DNA from: Xenopus tropicalis
Taxonomy: Eukaryota; Chordata; Amphibia; Anura; Pipidae
Length of the DNA stretch: 64,000 nt
Reading direction: 5' to 3'
NCBI RefSeq assembly: GCF_000004195.4
Contig: NC_030679.2
Span: forward strand, 33,221,712-33,285,711
Positions 49,554 through 62,656 of the stretch are shown piece after piece. The position numbers were made by a program, and so were the translations under genes. Position 1 is the first letter of the stretch; each line of letters opens with the position of its first letter. The notes beneath the pieces are model-generated. The model saw only the letters and a program-made list of their open reading frames with translations, searched no databases and was not told the DNA's origin.

Positions 49554-52500
49554 GTAAGCAAAGACTTTATACCAATGTCATTGGCAGAGTAGTAACTAAC
49601 ATAACATTTAAGTATATAAGTCAATATACACCAACATAACGATGAAATTACTCTTAGAATTAAAATGCATGTTTTATCTAATACTGGTTGCTCAAGTCAT
49701 TAACACTTATAGGCATACCTTTAATAGTGTAAATAGTCTAAAGATTAAAGGCCATGTCTATTTATAGTACAATTTAAATTGTACATTCATTTTGCACCAC
49801 CACAACTAGATCCTTTTGTCAGTTTTGCTGTAATAACAGTAACAAGTCATGAAAACCCATTAAACTCACAGGTGCCAATGGACTGACATGGTGCAAGGTA
49901 TCATTTGCACTATCTATAGGTTATATCCAAATAAACAAAGCTGGATATGTATTACCGAATATAGAGATGTAAAAACAGTTGCTTGCACACAACCTTAAGT
50001 TTTTAGGGCAATGACAATAAGGTTGTTTCCTTTATATAGTCCCTTCACTACAGCAAGGAGCAATGAATATCCTCAGTGGGTTGAAGGTTACAGTGTGCAG
50101 TCAGTTCTGCTTATAAACTTCTAAAAGATACAACCTAAAAGGGTGATAGCAACAATTGCTTATTTATATGTTTTTACCAGTCTTTTAGATCATTATGCAG
50201 TGATGGTCTGGGTTAGGTAATGAATCTAAACATCCATTCTGGTTTTCCTATTGGCCCTTTCTCTTTTTTCCATCATTTCTGCACACTCTCTTAGGTGTTA
50301 AATAGCTACCCTTTGTAGGTGGTGAGTGTATGCTATTTTACTAGCAGCCCAGACTGCAGTACTATTCTTTTAACATGTTAATGATGTAATGACTGTGGAG
50401 TAAAGGGGTCTTTCCAGGGTGGCCTTTCTACAAATATAAAAAGATTAAGCATGCTCATATTATAAGGAGTTCTACAAATTCCCTTTGCAGCATTAAAAAA
50501 GACCCAGCAGGAGCTGAGCTACTCTCTATTGGAGGTGCCTTTCAAAAAGTGTGTAAAGAAATTCTTTATTCTGTCAGAGGGGTGACTGTTCTATTACAGA
50601 ACTGCCTGCTGTGGCTTCCAAAGATAGCTTCACAGGACATTGTACCTACCGACCCACCTCCCTGACAGCACTTGTTGGGGCAACATTATAGGATGTAAAT
50701 GCAGTCCCATTCTTTAAACTGTAGCAAAGATGCTATGTGTTTTTTTGTGATAGTATTCCTTATAATTGTAAAATTAGAATATAAATCATTCCTATTAAAA
50801 GGCCCTCTAACTATTCAGCCTAGCAGAATTCACTAAACCAAGCTCCCCCATTATTTACTGCCTTGATGACTTTATTGCAAAAATCCAGTTTACATATTGT
50901 AACCTTTCCAGAAAGAAATTTGCCTGCCAAAAAATTGCAGAAGGGACATTTTATGACAGATCTCAAGCCGAGCACAAAGGCATTGTTAATAGAGCGTGGC
51001 CGTCTCATTTGTAGACTCTATTCATTTGACAGCCAAGAATTATCAGTACTGATGCTTCACTTTTTTTTTCATGCCTGTGATTTGTCTATGTTATGGAGAA
51101 GCCTGACAAACCATTATACATTAGATGTTGTTTGAAATGGAAAGATTGCAAGAGAAGTGCTCCTTCATTGCACAGGGTAACAAATACTAACCGATCCCCA
51201 CTAAAAGGAGACAGCTGATGCAAAGTAAATCACATTTTGCATTCCCGTTCCCTTTCTCTTTAGTCTTGAAGACAAATAGACTGACTAAGGTTTGAACTAA
51301 CAGGGCTGTAGAAAGAGAATAATGTATTTCTATTTCTCACCTGTATGAGATGAAGCTCATAAAAATACAGTGTATTAAAAAATAAGCTTTAAGAGCATCT
51401 GACTTTTTAAATGATATGTTTTTGCTTTATATTGCAATTTCAACAGATTTGATTTTTTGAACTGAAGCTTTGCTGTGTGATTTTGTATTGAGGTCCCAAG
51501 AAATAATAATGTTTATTATTATATATTCAGGCATATAAAAAATAAGAATGTGTGATTTATTATTCTGCACCACTTTATACTAGGGGATTATGAAAGTGAT
51601 TGCTAGCTATATTCCTCATTTCCCAGGGTGCTAGAGTTATGTGACCTGTGCTCTGATAAACTTCAGTCACACTTTACTGCTGAGCTGCAAGTTGGAGTGA
51701 TATCTCCCCCCCTCCCAGCAGCCGATCAGCAGAACAATGGGAAGGGAGCAAGATAGCCGCTTCCAGTAGATATCAGAATAGCACTCAATAGTAAGAAATC
51801 CAAGTCCGGCTTGGGACTCCTCCAGTTACATAGGCGTAGGAGAAACAATAGGTTACCTGAAAGCTGTACTAATGTGTAGCTCAGGCACAATGCACTGAGA
51901 TGTTGCCTACACACCAATATTACAACTAAAAAAAAAAATACATTTGTTGGTTGCAAAATAACATTTAAATGGTAGAGTGAATTATTTGCTATGTAAACAG
52001 TGTAATTTAGAAACAAAAAGTACACCATAAACATCATGCTGTCATGTCAGAATCTATTTAAATAGATGTATTAGAGTGATGGGTTTTAGCCAGGGAATGT
52101 TTCTGGTAAACATGGTAGAAGGAGGGGCAAGCAACTTGAGTAAAACACACTATTGTGTGAAATGATTGAGTACAGTCTCTCCCTATTAAAACCTTTTGTT
52201 TTCTCACTGTCAGACCTTTTTTGGTTTAATCCCCTGTGTTTGATCCAGTATTAGGGCCCTAGGTCTCACAACAAGGCTACAGAAGTGTACACCCAAAATA
52301 TGACTGTAAATCTTATTGTAAATAAGGTTTAATTCATCCCAAATTTTAACTTAACTGGTTTTCAGAGTGCCCTCCCAATTGTTCTGTGTCCTTCAAGGTT
52401 GGGGTGTCCCAGAATTTGGCAATCACTGACATAAAATAAGCCTCATACAAGGAATGCACATTGGACAATTAATCATACTTTCTTCAGGAATTTTCAGCCG

Positions 52501-55105
52501 TTCTCAGCCTACAGTACAGTACTTTTTATTTTGTCATTTTCTAAAAAAAAAAATACAAGCCTAATTTGACTGGAACTGATTTACAGTTATATGTTTATTT
52601 ATACAAGTGTAATTACAGTTTTGATTATATTTGTATTTTCCGGCTAAATTTACAAGACCAAGATTAGCACACAATAATATAAGTAAATGCTAAACGTGTT
52701 AGAATGTAGGTTTATGACAATCTGAGAAATGAATTCAGAAGTTCTGCCAAAGCTACTGTGATTGGGTAAATGGCAGAAAAAAATAAAATAAAAAAAATCT
52801 GATAATCACAGCTATGTATATATTGTGGTAAACTCTAGAAAACATCCGATGTTAATTTGTTATGGAAAAAATAAGAAGTCAATTGTAACTAGTTGTCTTG
52901 GGCACAATCAGTATAAATATTTTCACAACTGTCTTTCCAGCAATTTAGGCAATAAACCTCAAAACCAAAAAATCTCCATACATATTCGGTACGATTTGTT
53001 ATTCAGTATGCACTGCACTGGGAAATTACATTTAGATAAAGAGCCAACACAGTGATGCCTGCCAGTCTCTTTTGTCACCTGTTGCATTTTACATAGAAAA
53101 ACCTTTATAATTCACCTTAATAACCTTCCATGCATTAGAAAACCTAAGTTAAATGTTCTTGGACATTATACTATCAATCGGAAGGGGTAAAGGAGAGTCA
53201 CTAGTTTTCTGTGTCCAGGGAAGTGAGTGAAATCACAGAGCAGGGAGATAAGGCATTGCAATTAGTGTAAAGTTATTTGCTGCCTTTTTATATTTTATAT
53301 TATGAAATAGGAATATAGGGAGCAAATAGGAAGAAAACCACTATGCATATTAAAAACACAAATAGTTGCAGTAGTTTTCATTACACAGATTGGTACATGT
53401 AAGTTTATGATAAAGTTTCTGCCATACAACACAATCTATGCCAGAGACATACACATAAAATAAGATGATGCATTCATTAGTATTCTACAGACGGACTTGC
53501 TGGTTAACACATTTGCTCTAGACCCTTCCAACCTGAAAGTTAGAACAAGGTACTTGTCAGCTTTATTATCTCCTCTTATTTCATGTTTTATAAACTGAAA
53601 TTACCCAGCAGATTGCAGACCTTCCACTCTTTGAAATAAACAGGAATTTCTTCTCAGAACCATACAGGATTATTTTATCAGCTTCTCCAACATGTAAGGA
53701 AGATTTTATGAGAAATTGTTTCACGGAATGTATCTGTGTAGGTCCACAACATTTGTGTTTGTATATTGATCTACTGGCATGCAGTCCTCCAATTATAAAA
53801 AAAAATAGTATTCTATTATTATTCTAAATCTAATCACAACCCTATTAATACATTGAGGTAGTTTTATAACTTTCTGTTGTAAAATAATTACTAGAACTCT
53901 TGCTTTTTTGTTACACTCCATCCAATGGTGATGGATATAAATAATGTCAACTTTCTAAAAGGAGAAGGAAAGTCATTTTGGCATTTCACTGCCAATAGAT
54001 TCACCATATTGTCACCTAGAACACTATATTAATTCTGCAAAAAGCTTTACCATACCTGAGTAAAGAGCCCTAGAAGCTTTCTCTTTTTGTTTAAGATAGC
54101 AGCTGCCATTTTAGCTTGGTCTTCATAGCTTCCTGCAACAGCTCTAGCCATTATAGCTCAGATTACACATTCCCAAGGGTGGGGGGAGTGAGTTTTATGA
54201 ATTCTTATGGAAGGGGGGAGCAGGAGAAGGGAGAGAAGAGAGAGCTGTGAAGGAATGAAGCATTTTTCTGAGAGAAAAAGTCAGATACCCTAAGAACATG
54301 TTTTCAAAAAAGGAGACAAGAAATCCTGTGTTTCTTTTGATAGAGGAGCTATTCTGTGAGTGCTTATGGCTGTATTTACATAGACCTTTCTGATAAAGCT
54401 TACTTAGCTTTTACCTTTCCTTCTCCTTTAATAGAAGACTGAGAAGTAATCCAAGAGTTGTTGCTAGATGCAGGTATTTTTAATGCCGGGTGGTGTCTGT
54501 TGACCCATACCAACATATGATGAAGTTTTTATTTTATTCTCCTATTCCTTTCCAAATTTAAACTGTATGCCACAGACAAGGTTCCTGCAGATATTGGCAT
54601 TTTCTCCTAGGTTTTTATTCGATCAGATAGAATTAGTGGTAGCGTGAACCCATGGTCATTTTGTTGTTGCGACGCTTGGATCTCAGAATAAACATCATGC
54701 TGTGATTATGTTTTTGACAGCAATGGCCAAAATAACCACTAGTTAAGTATAATAACAATAATAAAGCGGTTACGTTAAGAAAGAAAAACACATACATAAG
54801 AACTTAAATGTTCTTGGAACCTAGCATTATAGAAAAAAGAACGATTAAAGTTTCAGCAGGTATTTATGCTCCTGCCAATGCTTCCGGAACAATACCCAAT
54901 GGGGTGTTTGATGGAGACAGATAATATCTAGTACTATCATTTTGAGCAACGAGAAGTCAGAGAAACAAGCATCAAAAGTTTTACTTTCATCCATATTTTA
55001 ACATTGTAGGTGAATGACGCAGCTCTGGGCCACTTTGCTGTAGTCATGGTAAGCAGATGCTACAAATAATATTTTTATGTCTTGTTTCTGGCAACTTTCT
55101 TTCAG
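49554..55105 (+). other. slit3: slit3 intron, 5.6 kb
   Basis: This intron joins the D2 LRRNT and LRR1 exons. The only clear repeat is the T2-like MITE at 53955-54431. The segment 49554-53950 is AT-rich with no recognisable gene, RNA or transposon. Confidence 0.9.
53955..54431 (+). mobile_element. T2-like MITE, TTAA type
   Basis: It starts CTAAAAGGAGAAGGAAAGTC and ends ACCTTTCCTTCTCCTTTAA, inverted ends of the TTAAAGGRR type that defines the Xenopus T2 MITE family; TTAA is the family's target site. It is about 477 bp and non-coding. Most of it recurs in inverted orientation at 61706-62118. Confidence 0.78.
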
Positions 55106-55177
55106 ACGCTTGGAACAGAATTCAATCAAGGCTATTCCTGCTGGTGTTTTTACTCCATACAAGAAACTCAAGAGAAT
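55106..55177 (+). CDS. slit3: slit3 internal exon, D2 leucine-rich repeat 1
   Basis: This is a 72-nt exon between TTTCTTTCAG and GTAAGT, phase 2 on both sides. It encodes [15 protein letters not shown] and TPYKKLKRI, the first full repeat of the Robo-binding domain D2. The split first codon reads Ile with the two bases of the previous exon, which confirms that the two exons are consecutive. [11 protein letters not shown] matches SLIT3; SLIT2 has EQNTIKVIPPG. It is followed by the shortest intron of the window (1.27 kb). Confidence 0.95.
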
Positions 55178-56446
55178 GTAAGTTTAAAACAAAAGTATGA
55201 TAAAAGGACAGTATTGCAAATTTTTGTACACTAGTGGGCGGATTTACCAAAAATTGAGTTGACCTTTTTATTGATTCAAGACAAAACATGGTAAAAAAGC
55301 GATCATGAACGTGTGTCCGCGTTTTTTTCTGAAACCTCAAATAATTACGATGTTTAGCCTCATTGAAAATTAATGGAACAATATATTTTTTTCGCAATTC
55401 AGTTGGATTTAAAAAAAAATAAATAAACAAGGGTTCGAGGAAAAAAGAATTCCTGTAAAAAAAAAAGTAGTGTGAGTTTTGTTGTGGGTTTTTTACTTTT
55501 TTTCGACCTTGAAAATGAGTCTTAGGGGTGTGTTTACTAACATTGTAGATAATTATAACCAGTGATGTTGCCCATAAGAACCAATCAGAGATTTGCTTTT
55601 GTTTTCTAACTTGTAGGTCACTTGTTGTGTTCAAATCTAATTGCTAATTGGTTGCTATGGGCAAAATCACTGGTGAAATTTACTTTATCTCCAGTGTTAG
55701 TAAACATGCCCCTAAGGCCTCTAATATTGGTTTCTAAAGAACTTTTTTGGTTGTTGAAAAGCTAATTTCTAAGCATAAATTAAAAAGGAATTAGATAGAA
55801 AAGTATTTTTACACATTTTTCAAGGCCATCCATGCACACAAATTGGCAGTACCCTAAAGGAAACCGTTTAGACCAACCCGTTTGGTCAGAGAATGCTGCT
55901 GTTAACGTATCAGTTATAATTCAGATTTCCTTTGGGATTATAATCAATAGTGCAGACTGGGAAAAAAATAAATATGCCGTGAAGAAACGACAGTGTAGAA
56001 ATATATGGTAATGTAATAAAACGATCCGGTGTCTTATGCCAAACACAAATGAATTTCACAGTGCATTTCTTATCCCACCGCATTAACAAAGAAATAAACA
56101 AATCCACAGTAATCTTATTTAAAAAAGTAATTTATGACCTTGGCTGGTGCTGTTCTTGACTTTGAGTTGCTGGCTGTGGAAAATGCAAACCACAGCATAG
56201 AGAACCTGAATTTTCTTATTCCTCTAAAATGGTTTAATGCACAGCTATAATGATAACCATAACACCATTAACCATATGTGACTACTGTAACATGAAACAT
56301 TGTTCAATGAGGAAGAACAAACAGGACTCTCCGCTTGTGTACAACAGAAGTGGGAAAAATGAATTCTCTTCTGCATTGACTTTTTCATGAGTACCCCTGT
56401 GTTATCAGTAGGACACTTTGCCATTCATGATTTTTCATTTTCACAG
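55178..56446 (+). other. slit3: slit3 intron, 1.3 kb
   Basis: This is the shortest intron in the window, between the D2 LRR1 and LRR2 exons. It contains a short palindromic element (55525-55712). The minus-strand open frame across 55122-55634 overlaps the exon and this repeat and is not a gene. Confidence 0.9.
55525..55712. mobile_element. short palindromic element, 188 bp
   Basis: Its ends are GGGGTGTGTTTACTAACA and TGTTAGTAAACATGCCCC. Inner arms pair (CCAGTGATGTTGCCCATAAG against CTATGGGCAAAATCACTGG). Flanks TTA and TAA do not match exactly, so the target duplication is uncertain. Confidence 0.7.
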
Positions 56447-56518
56447 AGATATTAGCAAGAATCAGATATCTGAAATTGCAGCAGATGCTTTCAGCGGACT
56501 GAAGTCTCTCACATCGCT
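56447..56518 (+). CDS. slit3: slit3 internal exon, D2 leucine-rich repeat 2
   Basis: This is a 72-nt exon with a TTTTCACAG acceptor and a GTAAGT donor, phase 2 on both sides. It encodes DISKNQISEIAADAF and SGLKSLTSL, the second repeat of domain D2. DISKNQIS is SLIT3-like, where SLIT1 and SLIT2 have DLSNNQI. This exon and the previous one lie between two inverted copies of the same T2-like MITE (53955-54431 and 61706-62118). Confidence 0.95.
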
Positions 56519-56963
56519 GTAAGTACCTTTCAGTCATATAAATGAATTGTATTTCTGTAATGTTTCGTAGAAATGTTCTGACTTACACATTAGATAGATG
56601 AATTAACTTTACAAGAAAAGAAAAGGGAGAGACTCAGTGGTTAAGTAATTGGCATCATATTCATGGTGATTCCCTGACTTTGAATAAGTCTCCCAGCATA
56701 GCATTCTAGCTCAGCTAGTATGGCTTTATAAGGAACTAATTGCCAACCAAAGTAAAGATTGCATATGGGGAATACAGTGACAATATATACACAGGTAAAG
56801 GTTACTGCTCTGCTTGTTGTCAACAAACCACAAGGTACATCTTGATCCAGAATTCCTTGCAGCACTGCTGAACAAGTGGTAATTTAAACAATGTAGTGGT
56901 AATTAAAAAATACTTAATAGGAATCAATGGAAACAAACAACTATAGGTGGTGGCTAAGATTTA

Positions 56964-57287
56964 CAGGTATGGGATCCCTTATCCGGAAACCTGTTATCCA
57001 GAAAGCTCCAAATTATGCCTGTCTCCCATAGACTCCATTTTAATCAAATAATTCAGAATTTTAAAACTGATTTCCTTTTTCTCTGTAGTAATAAAACAGT
57101 ACCTTGTAATTGATCCCAACTTAGATAAAAAATAATCCTTATTGGATGCAAAACAATCCCATAGGGTTTAATTATGGTTTTATTGATTCTTTAGTAGACT
57201 TAAGGTATGGAGATCCAAATTACGGAAAGACTCCTTATCCGGAATACCCTTGGTTCCGAGCATTCTGGATAATGGGTCCTATGCCTG
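56964..57287 (-). mobile_element. TA-flanked CAGGTATGGG MITE, reverse copy
   Basis: This is a 324-bp copy with TA on both sides (56962-56963 and 57288-57289). It starts CAGGTATGGGATCCCTTATCC and ends GGATAATGGGTCCTATGCCTG. Confidence 0.88.
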
Positions 57288-57482
57288 TACTACTGGGCAA
57301 AAACACTCTTGTGATCTTGATCTTGGTTTTTCCATTCCATACATGCTCATGAAAAAAGTCTGATGTATTTGGTAATATTCAAGTGTGTTTTCCCTGAAAA
57401 TCAATTATTTTTCCTGCCTAGAATGGAAAATGTAAGGACAGTTTTAGTCATAATAAAATATAAAGACTTATGTAAAGTGCTT

Positions 57483-57678
57483 TTAAGGTGGCCATAAAAG
57501 TTGCAATGGGCTGCCCCGAGCCCCCAATCGGATACCACCTACCTCAAGGTGGGCACAACATTAACATTACATTAACCTTTATTTATAAAGCACCAACATA
57601 TTCCGCAGCGCTGAATAAGATTCGCTCATTTGGTGACCTCGCCAAACGAGCAGATGTTGCAGTGTGTACCCATCTTTA
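57483..57678. repeat. TTAAGGTGGCCAT repeat, invaded by a retroposon tail
   Basis: It starts TTAAGGTGGCCATAAAAG and later has GATTCGCTCATTTGGTGACC with CTCGCCAAACGAGCAGAT, matching the 58951 repeat. Between them, at about 57562-57604, lies TTATTTATAAAGCACCAACA with CAGCGCTG, the reversed end of the retroposon tail seen at 12008. Confidence 0.6.
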
Positions 57679-58478
57679 TTTACCCTTAAGGATATTAAGA
57701 TTCTGGTTGTAATATCCCTTGTAACATGGACAAGATGGCTACTGAAACCACTTATACAATTTCCTAGTCATCTCTAGGAGTATAATGTCTAGAGATAAGG
57801 AGACATTATTGTCTCAGTAGTAAAGCAAGTGAGGTAAAACATTCTTTGGTGGCAATTAAAATAACAGTTCTATTGAGCAATGTGCTGAATTCTTGCTCTA
57901 CAGACTATAGTTGGCCTTATTAAAAATTAAAATTGTATATCATTGTGCGTGGCTATGCTTTTATATGCTTATGAAGTGTTAAATAACATGCTAAGTATCC
58001 CTGCATTTATGCAGGCTTCTGTCATTTCTCTAAAGACAAACTAATCTCTCTTAAATTAGCAATTGATCATGCAGACAGCAGCCTCTGAAAATAGAACTCT
58101 CTGTATAACCCTATTAAAGTTCTTTCTACATGATCAACCTAGAATTGTTTGGTGATTAAAGACTTCGCTGGTGCCAGTACATCTAGTACACCAGCATCTG
58201 ACTGTTTTTCTCGTCTCTGCTCCCAGAGTCTGGAGCAATTTAACATCCTCATTTGAGACTCTTAATGTAACATCTTGATTATAATTCAAAGCCACCAGAC
58301 AATATGACAGAACCGTGCACTGCATTTTTTCTTCCATATAGAGGTACTTTCATCTATAATTGTTGCTTGGAAGCAAATGTAACAAAAGAATAAATATTTT
58401 TACATGCTTAAATATCATTTGGATAGTTTAGATTTTTACTACTAATTTACTGAACTCATGTATATCAATTTTTGTTCT

Positions 58479-58621
58479 GGACCTTTTGTGCAAGCTGTTT
58501 TATATAACAAAAGTGTGTCTTGTTTTATATGTTGTAGTTATAAGGGTGAAAAGTCTCCCTGTACTTTTATAAAACAAGACACACTTTTGTTATATAAAAA
58601 CAGCTTGCACAAAGGGGGTCC
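58479..58621. repeat. long near-perfect hairpin
   Basis: The left arm (about 58479-58530) and right arm (about 58567-58621) are reverse complements. They share TTTGTGCAAGCTGTTTT, TATATAACAAAAGTGTGTC and TTGTTTTATA, with only small indels. The loop is about 36 nt. It lies in the sense intron, so the slit3 pre-mRNA would contain it. I cannot assign it to a MITE or to a known microRNA. Confidence 0.85.
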
Positions 58622-58950
58622 AAAAGGTGGCATAGTTACAGAGGTGCTATGCACTGCCTACCCAAGAACAGTTGATATAGAGCAGTGCTCATATCACTTT
58701 AAAATCCTCCAGAAGATGATACTTTTGGGTTCTAACTGACAAACTAGATGGAACTTTCAGAGGGGCGCGTTGCTTTGGAGTGAATAGATGTGAAACGGAG
58801 TGTCAGAAGGTTCAGACAGGGTCAACTGCTCCATCATCACCCATAGATTGCACTTATAAGCTAGCCATACCTTACACATTACATGTCAGATCATATGTGG
58901 TCTGTCTGGCAGAAATTTAAGTTAGATGATGCCAATAACAGGAGCGTGTG

Positions 58951-59270
58951 TTAAGGTGGCCATACACGAATCATCAGTCCCTTAGACTGATTCAGCAGCT
59001 TATTGGGCCATGTAGGGGCACTAACGACAGGCCTGCCTGAACAACATCTGGCCTGAAATCAGACAAATCTTGATCGGGCATGTTTGATTTTTCGTCAGAT
59101 CGGGGGGCGATGTGGCTCGTTGATGCGGTCCCCAAACCTATACCCGCCATTCTAATTCGATTAGCCCAATATCGTTCACCCGTAGGTGGGGATATCAGGA
59201 GAAGATTTGCTCACTTGGGGACCTCGCCAAGCGAGCAGATCTTAGCCTGTAGGGCCACTTTTAGTTCACT
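58951..59270. repeat. TTAAGGTGGCCATACAC frog repeat
   Basis: It starts TTAAGGTGGCCATACACGAA and ends with CCTGTAGGGCCACTTTTAG, worn inverted ends. The interior has GATCGGGCATGTTTGATTTT and GGGGACCTCGCCAAGCGAGC. The TTAA at the start suggests a TTAA-targeting DNA transposon family. The open frame inside has no recognisable product. Confidence 0.6.
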
Positions 59271-61705
59271 GTTGACCCTGCTTCCTTAATATGTGCAATT
59301 TGCTTTTCTTGTGTGTCTATTGCTAAATAGCATAGAACCCTCATATTTTCTTTGTGGGATGGACACACAAATAGCATCTTGTGGCTAGTTTTGTCTCACT
59401 GATTGGACACAGGGGCATTTTTGATGTAAGGCTGCAGCCCCAGTTCCACAGGTGGTGGAAAAACTTACTAGTGTAACAGTAATTAAGAGTTAACAGTAAT
59501 GGGACACAATTATATTTAGTAATAATATTAAATATATAATAATAATTCCACTAATTAACATGCCCTACCTCAATATTTCATTTAGAGGGAGAATAAACGT
59601 TATCTTAATTATAAGTATACTTAATGTTTCCCCATTTTACATAGACAGTAAAGACCTTTCTTTGTGCAAAGCTAAATATGTGCAGAGAACATGTTGGAAT
59701 ATTTACATTATACCTATGAGTGGGAGCTTCCATGTTGTTTGCTTTTTCTGATGAAGTTTTCTATAAAATTATATAGTCATCAGTAGTAACTGTAAATGCA
59801 TAGATCTGTCATCCAACCCCATGTCATAAGGGAGATAATGATCCAGCCCTGTTTTTTTTTAGGTCTCAATAACTCTTCCCACTATGGGGGCCATTTACTA
59901 ATGGTCACATTTTTTTTCCGGTTCAGATTTTTTACTTCTTAAAATTGCAGGAAAAAAGTTGCAACTTTTCTCTGATTTACTATGTGACAAAACTGTCAAA
60001 ATTCCAAATCCGAAAATATTTTATCTAAAACTTGTCGAGATCATGTAGAAGTCAATGGAAGATGCCCCTTCCATCTCCTGGAAGATCTTCCCTCGTTTTT
60101 GATTTGTTAGAGATTTTTTGATTTTTGAAGCTGCCTTTTGTGCGACAAGTCGGAAAGTCATAGTTTTCACACTTTACAGACCTTTTCCTGCATGTGCTTT
60201 AGTTTAGATTATTTGAGAAATGTCAGATATTTGTGTAAATGAGTTCATTTGAATTTTAAAAAAATGAGTTTTAACAATCTGTGTGTTGTAGAACACACAT
60301 TGAATGGAGTGGATCATTATTTCCCTCATGACATGGGGTTGGTTGACAGCTCTGAATGCAGATGGTGCTATCATTGCCTTTAAAACATGTTCAGCTTTGC
60401 TTTCAGTAGAAGAAATCTTTGTGGCAGCTCCTGCTAATGATTTTTTCAGAAAGAAGTTGAAAGGTAATGTTCTTTGTACACAAAATCATTGATTTTATAC
60501 TTTAGTAAATGTTAAAGGGATAACATGCCAGTCAGTTGAGTTCTGAAAAGAAAAAACAATGATACAGTTTCAGTCTGATGGAGCGTTTCTTGCTAAGTAA
60601 AACAAGATTAGCTAACATTGACAAATTTGTCATACATGCTGCCATTTTTCATGCCAACCTGGCAGCCAGACCTTGCATTAACCAGAGTCTGCAGATAAGA
60701 TGACAGTTAAAGTGGGAATGTTCTATGTGCACAGTAAGCTATTTGACCACATATTTTGGAAAATTAGGGGAATATAAGTTTAGCTTGATGCTTTTGCCAA
60801 CAAAATACAAACCCTTCAGCCTCTCCTTAGATACATTAACCGTCTTGTGTTTGTAACGCTAATAGTTATTAATGTTCAAGCAGAAAAACACAGTATTGCA
60901 TGAATTACATGGCAACTGTAGTTCTTGGAAATAATGTGGGAAAAGGGCACATTGAGGTTAATTAACAAGAATTCTACAACATCTCACTGGAAGCTTTTTT
61001 TAACTATTGCCCTCTGATTTATATATTGAGTTATGTTTCCTGGATCTCCTCTAAATAGCTGAACACGTGTAACATTATGCTTCCAGGATTTATACCTTTT
61101 CTTTCACTCTAAATAGCTAGAAATGTTTCAAGAGTTTCCATATAACATGGTAATTAGCAGCATATCTTATCATAACAGTTAAATCTATTGTCACAAATAG
61201 TTCTTTTCAAAATATACTCTTCTTATGCTTTACCTCTGTTCCTACCAAATATCTAATAATTTAACATTTTTTCTGTTTTGTATCAGGGGATATGGTATTT
61301 TTTTCTACCAGATATTTTTTGATGAATGCCTGACACACATCTGTTTTAATATGTGTTAAAGGGTTGAATGGATACATTAGTATCTGCTGCACCAAACCCT
61401 GTGTCATAGATTCAGTAGCATTCTAATAATATGGCTTTTTGTTGCATACTTTGCCCCTGTTATGCTCAAACCATGTAAGAATATTCTTCCCTAATATAGA
61501 ACTGACAAAAGAGAAGCCTTTACGAAATTGCATAAATCCATAAAAAAACTCATTTGTTAAATACTTTAATACAATATGCAATTTGCAATTTGTGCAACTA
61601 CCAGGGGCAGTTTCTTTTATCTACTTCATTTTCATTCTGATATTTCAAAATATAATTAGCTACTGTAACTCACTATTTGTGATCTGTATCTTTCCTTTTC
61701 TTGTT

Positions 61706-62118
61706 TTAAAGGAGAAGGAAAGGTAAAAACTAAGTAAGCTTTATCAGAAAGGTCATGTAAAATGTAAATACAGCCATAAGCACTCACAGAGTCCTTTGTC
61801 AAAAGAAACACAGGATTTCTTGTCTTCTTTTTTGTAAACATGTTCTTTGGTATCAGACTTCCTCTTTCAGAAAAATCCTTCATTCCCGGGGCCAGAGTCT
61901 GCGCAGCTCTTTCCTCCCACCCTTCTCCTGCACTTCTTCATAAAACTCACTCCCCCCTCCCTTGGGAATGTGTAATCTGAGCTACCAGCCTCTAGAGCTG
62001 TAGTAGGAACCTAGGAAGACCAAGCTAAAATGGCAGCAGCAATCTTAAACAAACAGAGAAAGCTTCTAGGGCTCCTTACTCAGGTATGATAAAGCTTTCT
62101 GCAGTAAAAATGCCAGAA
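61706..62118 (-). mobile_element. T2-like MITE, inverted partner of 53955-54431
   Basis: It starts TTAAAGGAGAAGGAAAGG and continues as the reverse complement of the 54-kb copy, for example ACACAGGATTTCTTGTCT, GTGTAATCTGAGCTACCA and TAGGGCTCCTTACTCAGGTA. It is truncated after AAAAATGCC, so it lacks the distal inverted end. Confidence 0.78.
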
Positions 62119-62656
62119 TTTATATTATGCCCCTATTATGCCTGGGTTTAAATATACATCAAAATACCATGCTTAATAGGGTTGAACTTACTGAATAAAT
62201 TAGCATTTTTTTGCAAGTTTCAACTCAATTTAAAGTTCAAGTTTTCAAACTCAACTTCAATATTTCTTCAATTTGCACATGTTCTGCCACTAGAAGCTTT
62301 GTTCTTGGAAAGCCCTGCATCATACCAGAAATAGTTGCACCTCATGGATGGTGAGACTGTGTAAGATAGGAGAGGGGTGTTATTTGAAGAACATATTTAT
62401 GTTCCGTGTTAAATTCTGTTTATTCTCAAATACAAATGCAAACTTCAACAGAAGTTAGGCATCAATGCAAATACATGAAAAAGTCCCAAATTCTTCTGGT
62501 TGAGTTCCAAAATGTTATCAGCCACTGCTCTGAAGGCACTCCAGCTATGTATTTCTTAGTGAGATCATCAGTGAGGAAAGGTGAAGGTTTTGAAGGTCAA
62601 CAGGAGAAAAATGGATTTTCACTTATCAAAAAGAACATATAATAGTTAAATACCTA

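Noticed and set aside
55122..55634. 170-residue open frame on the - strand
   Set aside because: It is antisense to the slit3 exon at 55106-55177 and reads AT-rich intron; the protein is low complexity and unlike any family I know.
58479..58621. Hairpin as the slit-hosted microRNA miR-218
   Set aside because: The arm begins TTGTGC like miR-218 but diverges immediately. In human, mir-218-2 lies in a later SLIT3 intron, beyond the exons covered here. I did not see miR-218 elsewhere in the window.
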